NCBI RefSeq assembly: GCF_905220415.1
Contig: NC_059548.1
Coordinates: 1,924,501-1,988,500, forward strand
Source of the DNA: Colias croceus
Lineage: Eukaryota; Arthropoda; Insecta; Lepidoptera; Pieridae
Direction: 5' to 3'
DNA length: 64,000 nucleotides
Below are positions 33,473 to 45,555 of this stretch, piece after piece. A program made the position numbers and the translations under genes. Positions within the stretch are counted from its first letter, which is position 1. Each line of letters starts with the position of its first letter. Under the pieces are notes generated by a model. That model saw only the letters and a list, made by a program, of their open reading frames with translations, did no database searches and was not told the DNA's origin.

Positions 33473-33676
33473 CTAGCTTACCACCCGTGGCTTTGCTCGC
33501 TTTGTCTAAAACCTAATAAATTATATACTAAAGCCTTCCTCTTAAATCAAGAGTGATTTTAGATAGAGACCTATTAAAAAAAACCGCATCAAAATCCGTT
33601 GCGTAGTTTTAAAGATTTAAGCATACAAAGGGACACAGGGACAGAGAATGCGGCTTTGTTTTATACTATGTAGTGA
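33473..33676 (-). mobile_element. Non-autonomous Helitron, family A, copy 4
   Basis: CTAGCTTACCACCCGTGGCT to ATACTATGTAGTGA|T; the 5' end on the minus strand is A|TCACTACATAG. The body has a small insertion near 33545-33565 relative to other copies. Confidence 0.7.
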
Positions 33677-33900
33677 TTATTTAGTTTAAAACTATGTCAT
33701 ATTGCTCTATTAAACCAATGGTTGTCTGGAAGAAGTTACTCTAAAGCCATAAGACCGCCAGTTGTTAATTTTAGATTATTTGCGTGCTATAATTATAATG
33801 TTTGTACAGCTTTATATAACTTTGTGTGTAACATTTTTATTTGAATTTTAACTGCATCCGAAGGATGGGTAAATCCAAAAATTCGTTATAATCTTAACAA

Positions 33901-34110
33901 TCTATAGGTATTAATATAAAGCTTTTGTTGCAAGAAGTTTGTTTGTTTGCTTGCACGCGTTAATCTCAGGAAAAATAGGTCTGATTTGAAAAATTATTTC
34001 ACTGTTAGATTAATAATCCATTTATTGAGGAAGACGCTACAGGCTGTAAATCATCACGCTCAAACTAATAGAAGATGAGTAATGCGGATAAAACCGCGGT
34101 GCTTGGCTAG
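33901..34110 (+). mobile_element. Non-autonomous Helitron, family B, copy 4
   Basis: Starts A|TCTATAGGTATTAATATAA and ends AACCGCGGTGCTTGGCTAG|T. It is the most diverged family B copy. Confidence 0.6.
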
Positions 34111-35094
34111 TAAATAAATAAAACAAGAAATAGTAAAACAAAGTAGGCGCGGCGCATCAACTTGTTAACCTGCTGTCAACCCGTTACCAAACTCATTAGT
34201 AACTCTCAAAGTTTCCAGCACAAAAACAATACTTTGAAAACTTTCGACGCTTAAACTTTAATCCTGATTTTTCACGGAACTAAATAAAAATAGAACACAA
34301 GCGATTAAGTCAATGTTATTCAAATTATTTGTAACTTTTCCTGATAATAATATATTGAGAATAGAATACCATTAAAAAGATGGGTACGAATTAAAGACAC
34401 TTTTTAAACTTATAAGTTATAGGTAAATATCTCGAAACCAAATGAAAAATATATTTACAATGTCTTAAATGTTTATTAAATTTAAGATAAAATAAACTGT
34501 TGAAAAATAATACAATGGATGTTAAAACCAAATTAAAATTATAACAAAATAAACACCAACAACATCGCTTAATAAATTAATTTTAAAGTCGGTTAAAACT
34601 GAGTGATACGCAAACTCCATTTACATTTAAAAATAATTTAATAAATGGACTCATTCAAAATGCACACGTTATCCAATTACAGCGGAGCCTTGAAGCGCTG
34701 AGTAATCTGCTGAATTAACGCTCAACAAAGTGCTTGCTTTAAATTCACGGCCGTTTAGTTGAGGAATTCTTTTTCAATCGCTTGAAGTGCTTTTCTATAC
34801 AGTGCTTTACTTCGTAATTGCATTGCAGTGAATGCGTTGTCTAGTGTCTATTTTGTTGCAATATTTTATTGTAATACGAACTTGGAATGTAATACTGAAT
34901 GTAATTCTATTGTGATTTGTGCTTATTCAGTTCTTTGAATGGCATCAGTCTTGAATGATAAATATTTGTTTCTTTTCGAGTTTTAATTGGTCAAGTGGTT
35001 TTTCATGGTATATATTTATCCATTTTTTTTTGGTAAACATTGGAGCCCTATTCTTTGAGATAAATTTGCAATTAGCGTGTAATTTGCATTAGGT
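34111..35094. other. AT-rich stretch, nothing recognised
   Basis: No supported feature. Confidence 0.5.
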
Positions 35095-35200
35095 ACAGGG
35101 TTCAATTCTGGGCACGGATGAACAAACATTTTACATCTGTTCAATTGATCGATTTTCCTTCAAGTAGATCAGCCTGTGCTGTGCGATTTTTGTTAATCTT
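35095..35200 (-). mobile_element. Degraded SINE body fragment
   Basis: On the minus strand it reads CACAGGCTGATCTACTTGAA, then AAAATCGATCAATTGAACAG and ATGTAAAATG, matching the body of the SINE at 16290-16500 (GAAGGCTGATCACCTACTTG, AAATCGATCAGTGAAACAG, ATGTATAATG). The tRNA-like head is missing. Confidence 0.5.
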
Positions 35201-35632
35201 TGGCTTATAAATATTTATTAGGCAGAAACTGTAACGCCGCATCTGCGTAACATGCATTCATCTATGACCCAAATTTTTTACTCGCGATGTGCATACAAAT
35301 AATATTCTATGTCTATATACTATCTCAGATTTTCAGTTTTTCAAATAACATTTTGAAAGCCAATTTTATTTTGAACTGTGGAGTGTGAACAAATATGCAA
35401 CTAAAATAAAGTTGAAAATATTTGATATTTATCTTTTGCTGTGAATACAAAGATTCGTAATTGAAAATACTTTGAATATTAACTTCTAAATGGTTCCGTG
35501 TTACTTTAATTACAGTTAATTTTATTGTTACTTTAATGTGGAATACATAGAGAGAAATGTAAAATTGATTTTAATCAATACTTTTAACTTATTTTCAAAC
35601 ATTTTCTTTATTATTATGTGTCAGATAATACA

Positions 35633-35802
35633 CTAGCTGCGCCTGTTGATCTTGACGTGATGATAATATATACGGCCTATAACCTCCTTGATAAATGGGC
35701 TATCTAACACCGAAAGAATTTTTCAAATCGTACCAGTAGTGCCTGAGATTATCGCGTTCAAACAAATAAACAAACTCTTCAGCTTTATAATATTAGAATA
35801 GA
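35633..35802 (-). mobile_element. Non-autonomous Helitron, family B, copy 5
   Basis: CTAGCTGCGCCTG... to CAGCTTTATAATATTAGAAT on the plus strand; the minus-strand start is A|TCTATTCTAATATT. It lacks a segment after the 3' hairpin arm. Confidence 0.65.
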
Positions 35803-36323
35803 TAAAACTATCATACAGTTTTTGTTACTTTAATGACAAAATTGTAATAAAACTTAAAGTAAACAACCAAACACATCACCTTATTTTTAACAAAACTCCG
35901 ACGTAATTAGTTCTGATAGCAAATGTCTTATAACATTTCATCCTGATAGACGTCGGAGGCTTTACTCTAAGTAATAGAGAGAGATTTAATCTGTCAAGTG
36001 GCAAATTACCTCCCCTCCTTTCAGTATGGATAAAAACGTAACATACTTTAGTTTTATATGAGATTTTAAGCGGGATGGAGTGAAATAACAACCTATTTAC
36101 CAATACTTCTAGATCACTTTATGTATTTAATTCAAATTCGTATCGTTTGAGCCCTAGTGTGCATTATGTTAATATTTTTAAATTTAAATATGTATTAAAA
36201 ATTAGCATATCTATTGTAAGAAAAGATGGTGAAGATGAATACTTTACTTGGACTCTACTTAAGTGTATATTTAAGTTTAATACTCACTTTATAAACTAGG
36301 TATAATATTCAATTAATATTTTT
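35803..36323. other. AT-rich stretch, nothing recognised
   Basis: The 75-codon minus frame at 35876-36103 has no recognised motif. Confidence 0.45.
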
Positions 36324-36516
36324 GAAGTGAAACTTCTTTATCGGGGTTGGAAAAAAATTTAGTGTAACAATTTTTCGTTATGCGTGACATTTTTCCGTTA
36401 CGCGCCATCTTTGATTAGACGTACTTCTGTAAAGTTGCATATAGTAAATTATTTTTTGAAAAATAAGGTCATAAAGAAGTTTCACTTCTTACGTGTGTAC
36501 ACTAGAACACGCACAC
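36324..36516 (-). mobile_element. MITE family H-related, copy 4
   Basis: Begins GAAGTGAAACTTCTTTATC and ends GATAAAGAAG-type sequence (CATAAAGAAGTTTCACTTCT) then GTGTGTACACTAGAACACGC. So the outer GTGTG..CACAC palindrome lies to the right, which sets the orientation. The interior differs from copies 1 and 2. Confidence 0.6.
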
Positions 36517-37255
36517 ATTTTTTTTAGTTTTATATAATTCAAATTTATATAAACGAGAAATTAATTTCAAATTCACAACTTATTTATTTGCTTCACAATA
36601 TAAATATTGCCCAAGTTGCCTCTAAACTAGCCCATTCCTTAAAACATGGATTTGCTTACATTTTAAAATACACAGACGCTAAGCGGCTTATCTTCAACGT
36701 TCAGCTGTCATCGGTTCCGAGCTGTTTAGCTTTGTCAGTGCACTTCGCCGTATTAGAGCTTAGAAAATTCACTAAGAATAAATATTAGGTATCTTTTGCA
36801 TAGGCTGCGAGGTCTGGCTGTAAATAAATACTGTTTATAGTTTAAAGGTAAGGACAAATGGGAAGATATTCAGTTTAAAGGAATACTATATTAGCTTAGT
36901 ATGGGGTTTGTAGAAGTCACATTTCGTAACAGTCTTCAGTAGTATGACATGCGGATACGTTTTCCTTTACCGATTCAAACAGCGATGTAAACCCACAAAA
37001 CCTTGCAGACATAATTGAAAAATTGTATTCAATTCGTCCACATTCATTAGGTGAGTGATTGTCTGATAACTTATTAATTTTGGAGACCTTAATCCCTAAG
37101 TAATAATATCAACAGGAAAAGTTAAAAATGTTGGCATATAAATTTCAAGCACGCGCTGAAATAAAAATATATCATTATTATTAGTATCTATTTACTAGTG
37201 TGTGATTTTACGCGAGTATTGTACATTTAGAAACTAAAGTTTTTTTTAGTAGACT
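36517..37255. other. AT-rich stretch, nothing recognised
   Basis: The 66-codon frame at 36588-36788 has no recognised motif. Confidence 0.45.
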
Positions 37256-37345
37256 CCCTGTGACCACGCTCGCTGTAAAGTGTTCGAAACGTCGGGAAAA
37301 TAATATAATGAATAATCCGTCAAAAAATCTGTAATTTCATTATGT
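37256..37345 (+). repeat. Interspersed repeat fragment with CGAAACGTCGGGA core
   Basis: The stretch GACCACGCTCGCTGTAAAGT followed by GTTCGAAACGTCGGGAAAAT resembles a repeat I recall from other insect genomes, sometimes near Penelope-like sequences. Class uncertain. Confidence 0.3.
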
Positions 37346-37519
37346 ATTTCTAAATACACGTTTATTGAATTTACAAGCCATTTAAAATGTGTATATCTGA
37401 CAATTGGTACACCGATTACACACCTTCTAGCAAATTCATATCTACATAAGTATAAGTGATAACAGTAAAAGGAAATTGTTATGGCAGGGCTGAGCTAACG
37501 TACCACAAAATTACGTCGC

Positions 37520-37830
37520 TACGTGTAGTTCTAGGTAAGAATGTCAGTTTTGAGTATAATTAAAGAATTAAAGGAAATATCACGTTTGGATTGTTTATTG
37601 TTTAAACTGACGCAGTAGGGTTAATTTGTTGGAATTGATGTTTATTATATGCAAACGTACTACACAATTTCGATTTTGTTACGTGTAGTTCTAGGTAAGA
37701 ATGTGAAATGTCAGTTTTTAGTAAAATATTATTATTATTTGTCTGTGGTATAATTATAGAAAATATCACGTTTGGATTGTTAAACTGACGTAGTAGGTTT
37801 CTTTGTTGGAATTAATGTCATAAAATGCGA
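37520..37830 (+). repeat. Diverged tandem duplication, period about 160 bp
   Basis: TACGTGTAGTTCTAGGTAAG occurs at 37520 and 37680; downstream both copies share AATATCACGTTTGGATTG, AAACTGACG(C/T)AGTAGG and TTGTTGGAATT. Indels separate the copies. No coding frame. Confidence 0.7.
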
Positions 37831-37834
37831 ATAT

Positions 37835-40609
37835 ACATTATTATAATGATAAATAAACTATAATGAAAATGAAACTTTTAAGATATCTGAGGGTATTTGT
37901 TCAATAATCATCAACAAATATGAGGCCTTTTTTATCCGAAAAACGGTTGGTATTTACTACTTCTAATCACATCACGTTAATTATAAATATTTAATGCCAT
38001 TAAGCGAATAATAAATAGGTTCGCATTCACGAAGCATTAGCAGCATTATTTGCATAGAAATAGAAATGAGTAAAAATATTCTATTTCGTTTTAAATTTAT
38101 GTGCTAATTAACGAAATATGTTTATTTTCTACAGATATTCAAAGGTATTTTTATAAATCTAAAAATTACAATTAATAATTCAGCTTTTTTCAGTACTAAA
38201 AAATTCACATTTTATTCAACCAGAAACCAGATTTTTAACTACTATCTGAAAGCACTCCGGTTTATATTGGCGGTAACAATATCATAACTCTTTATTTTAA
38301 TAAATAACTCTATTTAGTATACTCAAACTATGCCACAATTCCAATTTCCATAAAAGAATTTAGGCAGCGTACACACTAACAAAACAATGAAAAGGATGAT
38401 GTAAATACATTTTTTGTAAAAAAAAAAAATTAATAGAATATCGTAATATAATCGGAAAAAGAGGCTATAAGTAAGTAGATACATTATATAGATGTAAAAA
38501 ACCTGTTGTCTAGCCTATTAATAGTGTAAAATGCGAGTTTAAATTTTTTTTCCTGTTTATTAAGAAACATAGATTACATACATGTATGTTATTTTTTGCG
38601 TCAAAAGTCAAAGAAAAATATAAATATATCCCATTCAACCGAGCCCTTATAATTTTTATCACCCATTATCAACTTTGTAACATATCGCAAAGATCATTTC
38701 ATTGTTGTAAAATGTTCGCACATAAAACGATTTCGCTAACGATATGACGTCATAAAACATCTCTTTATTACAAGCCTAAGTTTTATAATGCGTATAACAT
38801 TATTAAACCGTGTACATTATTTTTAGGGTTCAGTTTTCATTAAGTCATTTTGTATGAAGTTATTTTTTTATATATAAACAAAAATCTGATGAGTAACGAT
38901 AACTTCATAGATTGATTCACGTAAAATCAACTCTATACAATGAATATAATTTTATTAGTGGGCTGTGAGTAGTGAGCGACTTCTTTTATCCAGATACGAT
39001 AAATAGGTATATGAAGAGATTAATAAAATGTTTAAAAATATATTTAAACAATATATTTACTGCCTCTTATTGTAAACTTGAAAACTACAAACCTATTAAA
39101 AAAAATATTTCCCGCGCAGACAGAACCGTTCGCAAAGCAAGAGTAGTGTTTGAAATTTATTCTCATTTGTATTTGAGAGATAAATTATAATATCTGGAAT
39201 AAAACTAACATAAATTAATAAAAAAATGTACGGAACCAGAAAAAAATCTCAAGCAACGAACGTAATATTGAAATATGCTATTCTCGAGACGTTGTTTTTG
39301 TAAATTATTTTTATTGTTAAATACGACACGGCTGGGAGTGCTCTGAAGATGATTTTATTAAAAGTGGAAATATGAGAGGTCGTAAGTACACATTGTAACG
39401 TATTAAGGGGAGAAGCTTTCAGATTATGTATGTTTTTTTTTTGTATTAATACCTTTTTAATATATTTTGACGTGAATTTGTCCGTAAAACATCACTTATT
39501 TAGATATGATGTTTTTCATACAATTGGTTCGTAAAAAAATCCAAGATAACATACCTAATATATACGGGAATTATAATTTTTCAGCCTATCTATAAAAAAG
39601 AGGATATTCTCAATTCAACCGTATATTTTTTTTGGTTTGTTAACTTCCGCCTGGAGGGTCCGATTTGGATGAATATTTTTTTTTATTTTAGCTCTTTCGG
39701 TTGATACCACTTAAATGTTGTCCAGTTCTGATATTAAGAAGGCGGTTTACGTTTTTGTTAAAAACAAATATTCTTACTTTTCTATAGGTACCTATTGTTT
39801 TCCATGCGATGCAGTATAGACGAGTGAAGCCGCGGGCGGAAAGCTGGTTTACTATAAAATCGAAAAACAACATAAAAACTAGTCACACACAGCAATAAAG
39901 CGGGGGCTTGTAAAAGTTTCGTTATTGAAACTCTCAAGTTGCCAATATATATGTCGCAAGACGTGACTTTAAAATGTAAGGGGTTTGACTTGAGTGGATT
40001 TCGATACATTGTAATGTTCACGTACTGAGCTTTTAGGTTTTATTCTATACTATCTGTAGTTTAAGTGCATTGTAATTATAAAAATAGTGTTTGAAAATAT
40101 ACAAAGAAGGATATGGACTTCATTACTTCATTCAATATGACTTGTAATTATAACAGAAAATATTTGGATGGATATATCTATGCGATAACTGTAGTCTGTA
40201 GATTGTCGAAGCTATATACATTATTCTGAATTGTAATATCGTATCGTATTATTGTATTTTCGTTAATCTACATAAATTTCTTAAAGGTAATTCCTTGTCC
40301 ATAAGAGATTGAATTCCACAGTTATACAAGTATGAACATAGCAATATTGTGCTTATTTTAAACGTCGAATAAGTGTATTAACAATTATCATAAATTGTTG
40401 TTAAATCGTAATACCTACTGTTATAATACTATAAGCCAATAAGATGGAACTTAAATCTATCTAATAGTGAAATGTGATGAAGCTACACGTGTGTATCTAA
40501 TCCTTTAGAATTTAGATTATACGTCTATACGAGCTTGATGTAATGTGGTTTACCTATACTGATACTATTAACAGAAAATAAATATATTTTAGAGTAAATA
40601 TTATATTGA
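37835..40609. other. AT-rich stretch with one Helitron end
   Basis: No gene recognised. A Helitron-type 3' end (GTGAAGCCGCGGGCGGAAAG then CTGG) is preserved at 39811-39847. A TGACGTCA palindrome is at 38745. Frames at 38972-39190 (plus) and 39688-40021 (minus) show no motifs; the minus ones cross the Helitron end. Confidence 0.5.
39811..39847 (+). mobile_element. Helitron 3' terminal remnant
   Basis: Only the hairpin and end, GAAGCCGCGGGCGGAAAGCTGG, are kept, with CTGG instead of CTAG as in the fragment at 8756-8844. Confidence 0.4.
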
Positions 40610-42145
40610 TTATTATTTATTTTTATTTATTTGTTTGACCACTTCATTACACACTTTGTTTTTATAAAATATAATAGTATAAACCTAATAAATCACAAAG
40701 TTACAGCTTTAATATGTGTAACGGGGCGGCCTTATCACTTCAGAGTGATCTCTACCAGGCGACCCCTTAGGCAAAGGACAAGTGTTTGCTGTATAAAGGG
40801 AGGCATCAAAATCTTATTTTTAAAAATTAAACAATATTTTATAAACATACATATTACTTAATAATTACATAATAATATATACCTACTAAATGATAAACAT
40901 ACACATATAAAAATATAATAGTAATTAATTACTTAAAGTATTAAGGTCACTACTCAGAGCCATATTCCAGATCTAAATAATATTTATGTATTAGACGTTT
41001 ATAAGAAGTTAAAGATTGTGCACGTCTTATATCCACAGGTAAAGAGTTCCACAATCTTACAGCGGTTGAAGCAAATGAATAACATAAGAAATCAGTTTTT
41101 TGAGTAGCCACACGCAGTGTGAGTCTTTCTTTCGATCGTAGAGTATAAGTTTCATTCTGGAGGAATTCAAAGTTATTTTTAAGGTATGAAGGCGATTTAG
41201 GGTCAAAAAGTACTTGATACAAGAGACGGAGAAAATGTATATTACGACGAGATCGGATTGGCAGCCACTTGAGTTTTTTTCTAAAATACGAAACATGATC
41301 GTACTTCCGAAGCCCAAAAATGAAACGTATACAAAAGTTTTGCAGACGCTCCAGTTTATTTAAAAGCTCCTGTGTAAGATCCGGACGGCAAGCGTCAGCG
41401 TAATCGATAATAGGCAAAAGAAGGGATTGTGCTAATATGATTTTCGTGGAGAATGGCAAGAAGTTACGCAAACGCCTTAGCGAGCAAGATGAAGCATAAA
41501 CCCTACGACTCACCTCTTTTATGTGATCACGCCAAGATAAAGTTGTATCAAGGTACACACCAAGGTTTTTAACAGTTTTGCTAAAAGGTATAACAATGCC
41601 ATCAATAGAAATAGGTGTGAGGTTCTCCCAGTCAAGCCTTGAGATGAGACGGGGGCTACCAATGATGATGACCTGACTCTTAGATGGATTAATGGTAAGG
41701 CCATAGTTTGTGCTCCATTCAATAATCCTGGCTAAATCAGCATTAGTTGAGGCTATAGCATGTGATATATCTTCGAGGCTTGATTGAGTGTATATTTGCA
41801 AGTCATCGGCGTACATGTGGTAGAGAGAAGTTAAATTACTTGTGATAGAGTTTATAAATATCGCAAAAAGAAGAGGAGACAACACGCCACCCTGCGGGAC
41901 ACCATCAGTAATGGATGACCAGGATGATATTTTATCATCAACTATTATGCGCTGTCGCCGTCCACGCAGGTAACTTTGAAACCGATCAATCACCACTGGA
42001 GATATATTAATTGAACGAAGCAGACCTAACAATACTCTATGATTGACACTATTAAAAGCATTACTAAAGTCTAAAAGAGTTAATACGGTTAGCTGCTTAT
42101 TGTCCATACCTGATCTAATGTCGTCGGTAACCTTAACCAACGTGA
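40610..42145 (-). mobile_element. 5'-truncated LINE (non-LTR retrotransposon)
   Basis: A minus-strand insert consisting of the 3' two-thirds of a reverse transcriptase ORF (40950-42140), a 3' UTR with TCGCCTGGTAGAGATCACTC and GTGATAAGGCCGCC (about 40720-40765), and an A/T-rich tail of AAATAAAT-type repeats ending near 40610. The 5' end is truncated within the reverse transcriptase domain, the usual outcome of target-primed insertion. Clade is most likely Jockey/CR1-like on the basis of the motifs and the 3' UTR; this needs a phylogeny. Confidence 0.8.
40950..42140 (-). CDS. LINE ORF2 reverse transcriptase, C-terminal 396 residues
   Basis: An uninterrupted 396-codon frame. Residues 20-35 (LTLLDFSNAFNSVNHR) hold the first catalytic Asp (D24) of the RT palm, residues 80-90 carry GVPQGGVLSPL, and residues 110-113 are YADD with the catalytic aspartate pair. 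Residues about 140-220 form the thumb and connection region. The C-terminal part (RLQNFCIRFIFGLRKYDHVS, LKWLPIRSRRNIHFLRLLYQ, then RLWNSLPVDIRRAQSL) is the conserved tail of Jockey/CR1-type ORF2. The endonuclease domain and RT fingers are missing through 5' truncation, so the protein would be inactive as a mobile unit even though the frame is open. The lack of stops over 1.2 kb indicates a fairly young insertion. The first Met is only the first in-frame ATG, not a true start. Confidence 0.85.
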   Translation of the reverse strand: MVKVTDDIRSGMDNKQLTVLTLLDFSNAFNSVNHRVLLGLLRSINISPVVIDRFQSYLRGRRQRIIVDDKISSWSSITDGVPQGGVLSPLLFAIFINSITSNLTSLYHMYADDLQIYTQSSLEDISHAIASTNADLARIIEWSTNYGLTINPSKSQVIIIGSPRLISRLDWENLTPISIDGIVIPFSKTVKNLGVYLDTTLSWRDHIKEVSRRVYASSCSLRRLRNFLPFSTKIILAQSLLLPIIDYADACRPDLTQELLNKLERLQNFCIRFIFGLRKYDHVSYFRKKLKWLPIRSRRNIHFLRLLYQVLFDPKSPSYLKNNFEFLQNETYTLRSKERLTLRVATQKTDFLCYSFASTAVRLWNSLPVDIRRAQSLTSYKRLIHKYYLDLEYGSE

Positions 42146-44177
42146 TTGATTGTAGTTATACTCAATGTAACTTTGTTGTTTGATATGCATTTTATGAATT
42201 TTAAAATATAAATTGATTAATCCATTAAATTACCACCGCTTTTGATAAATCATCAGCACTTATATGCCTTCACGAATAAATTATTTTTTTACCTTCTCAA
42301 AATAGGCATAGGTTCAACATAAATTATTACAATGTGAATTTCTATTTTTTTTTTCAAAGTTGAAGTAAAAAATTTCATAGATTTATATCAGTAATTTTAT
42401 TTTCTTGGTTAACTGTAAAATTTTGAAAAAATAATTACGTAATTTCATTAAAAATAAACAAAGATCTCAAATTAATAATTATGTTAACATAACAGAAAAA
42501 AACTACTTCTATAAAATCGGCGATATCTTAAAGAAATATATTTCTACGAACTTGTTAATTGTACCAATAAATAAACATTTGTCGATCAAAGAGGCCAAAA
42601 TAAACCAATTGCTAAGTGAAGTTATCAAGCGAAAAATTATATTTACCTTATAAATATGTTTGTCGTATAACAGAGGTTATTTTACCCAAAACATATTTTC
42701 ATAAAAGTGTCACAATACAAACAAATATATCTATTAACTCGGAGTTTGTTTATTTTATAAAAGAGCGTATATTGCTGAAGCTCTAGAAATGTTTTCTTTG
42801 TGATATGAGTGGATAATTTTTTATTCCTTTTTCACTTAACTTTTATAGGGGCCATTTTTGTTATATTACTACAAAATCTATGTTGATAAAAAATATAAAG
42901 ACTAAACCTTCTGGCTTCGGTAAATATTATATTGGCAGAAAAACTATGTTAATAAAGATGAAAAGTATCTTTAAATTTATCTGGTTGCTAAGCTTTGATC
43001 ACACATTAACATTTATAGTTATCTGATAAATCGTAAAATACCTAAATCTACGATAAAAGATACGATACTTTACAAAAATCCTCCTATCCTATCCTAGTAT
43101 CTGTTCTTTAAAAGATACGTGTTAACTATAATTTTAATCATAATAAATTTGTCATTTTTGATTTTATGAATAAAAAAATTTATCATGCAACAAAAAACGG
43201 GATTTAAACCTGTTAAATTTACCTTACGTTGTCGGAAAACAGCCGTGGCGGGCCCGTCACTGGGGCGGGCCCGCACTAACTCTTGCTTTTAGTTCTCCCT
43301 TACAAAAGGACACTTCACCACCTGAAATTGAAATAAAACACATTTTAATAACTCGTAAAATGGAGGTATTGAAATGCGTGAAGAATTGGCAAGATAATCA
43401 AATCATATTATTAATTAATATTTGAAAGTAAAAAAGGATGGATAGGATTTTTGTAAAAAATAATATGTAGTTAGGTAGTCATATTATGTAAATAATCGGC
43501 TAGTGAGTGTTATATTCATTGGTACCTATTTTATAAATGAAATTTGCAATGTAATAAATATTGTCTCTATTTAGATTCCTATACATTAATTCTGCTATTT
43601 AAAAAATATAGATAGCAATTAATCCATCCGTATCTCTTCAATTATTTCTATTTACAATAAATCCACTGACAGACATTTATGTATTATCAGTATGGTATAA
43701 AATTAACACTGTAACATAAATTAATTAATCCATTTAATAACCACTTATGATAAATCATCAGCACTTAAATCCCTTCACGAATACTATTTTGTATCTTCTC
43801 AAAATACGCACTAGCTCAACATAATTTGAGTCGTATCACAATAAGAATAACGCGTAATTTAGCGTGAAATTGCAACCACCATCAGCCAACAGATACAACC
43901 TACTCGGGAATAAAATTCCTCATATTTACAACGGCTTTGTGACATAATTTTCACCGCACAATACAGAAATTTTAAGCGAAAATACAAAATGATTGTAGTC
44001 AAAAACAGAGCACTATGTTGTCAAGATAAAACACAAAAGAATCGTTATTTGAGATGTCTTCTCTTGTGGAATTTTAATATTAATTATAATGAGATACCTA
44101 ACTTACCTACTGAATACGTATGTATATTATTATAATATTATGTATTTTAATCCTGTGAACTAAATACTTAAAAAATA
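42146..44177. other. AT-rich stretch with a diverged direct repeat
   Basis: Segments at about 42213-42325 and 43720-43830 are about 80% similar (AATCCATT, GATAAATCATCAGCACTT, CCTTCACGAATA, CTTCTCAAAATA, CTCAACATAA). A GC-rich patch with GGCGGGCCCG twice lies at 43237-43276. No gene recognised. Confidence 0.5.
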
Positions 44178-44300
44178 GCGTGTGTGCCTTTGGCAAGATT
44201 AAAATATACCAAATACATTGCCTTTCTCGATGACGTGACGGTATTGCCATGACTTGACCTTTAAATTTTACTCTCAACGCGCCTAAAGGAGTTTCACTTC
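44178..44300 (+). mobile_element. MITE family H, copy 5 (left end deleted)
   Basis: GCGTGTGTGCC joins directly to TTTGGCAAGATT, so the GAGCACACGCGTCAGAAGTG segment of the left end is missing. The core and right end (CTCAACGCGCCTAAAGGAGT + TTCACTTC) are intact. Confidence 0.6.
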
Positions 44301-44916
44301 AATAATTATTATTTTCAATTCAATCAAGCTTGATTGTTTGCCTTTTACATTCTTTTAAATAGCTTATTTTCATTCATTTTATTTTCACTAGAGATTTAAA
44401 AAATAATATTGTATTAAGTGGTATATTTCTGTCAGATATATTAGGTACGCGTCTATATTCAGAAATACACAGTTGGTTCCAGAGGGACAAACATTAGGAT
44501 GGATTAGATACCTTTACTCTAGTGATGGCGCGTTTTATTTTTAAATCCGCAAACACGTGGGTGTTATAAGTTTTACGTGTGTATTTATTATCTGTGAATA
44601 TGTTTAACTCTGACATTTCAGTTCAAAGTCAAATGAATAAATTGTGTCCAAAATATTGTCCAAGTGGTATACTTGGCTTTAATCTATGTAAATATTTATG
44701 CGCACTGATTTTAGTTGTATCCATCACTATACCATCAATTAAATAATGAGTTGACGTAAGTAGTTCTAGACGGTAATCCAAGCATGACATTCGTTTACGT
44801 TAATTATCATGCTGCAAGAGCGTCTAAAAGTAGCAAATCATGTATTTTCATACATTTCTCGAACAGACTGAATGAAGTGCATGAAACGTCCCATGAATTA
44901 AGGTTTTTATTGATTA

Positions 44917-44996
44917 CTAGTTTACCACCCGCGGCTTCGCCCGCTTTGACTAAAACCTAATAAATTATATACTAAAACCTTCCTCTTTATAGTGAT
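44917..44996 (-). mobile_element. Helitron family A, copy 5 (internal deletion)
   Basis: Starts CTAGTTTACCACCCGCGGCT, runs to AACCTTCCTCTT, then jumps to TATAGTGAT, resembling the element's far end. The roughly 110-bp middle is gone. Confidence 0.55.
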
Positions 44997-45547
44997 TTAT
45001 TTATTTATCAGTCAACTGCCAGCACGTAGTTCGCGTATCATTCTTTTGAATTATCGATCTAAAGTCTAAGCGGTTATCCACGTAACTCATGTCAAGCTGC
45101 ATTATCGTCTAGGATCCAGTTAAGTATACGACTCATCACTTTCAAATTTTATCATGAGTTTATGTAAGACAACCCATAGGTACTCGACGTTCAGAAAAGA
45201 CCAAGTAAAAGTGGCGGTTATAATCCACAGTGAGATAATGTCAAGACTTTCCAGAACATTCGAGAAAGAATCACAAAAACCCTCCAGATAAGTCATGACT
45301 GCGTTTTGTATTCAATGGGCTGTTTTCAGATAAGACGCTTTGTTAAAAATAAAATTGAGATAATAAACAATGTAAGAGGATCAAATGAAAGTATTTTCTA
45401 AATTAAAACTAAAAAGGACTTTTTACTAGCTTTTACGTATTGTCGGGTAACTAGGAAAATAAGAGGTTACATTTCAATGAGATATAAAAATTATTAAATA
45501 TACTTTTTACTTATGTCATTTCTACTATCAGGACGGTAGTTAGTTAT
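44997..45547. other. AT-rich stretch, nothing recognised
   Basis: No supported feature. Confidence 0.5.
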
Positions 45548-45555
45548 ATTTTATC

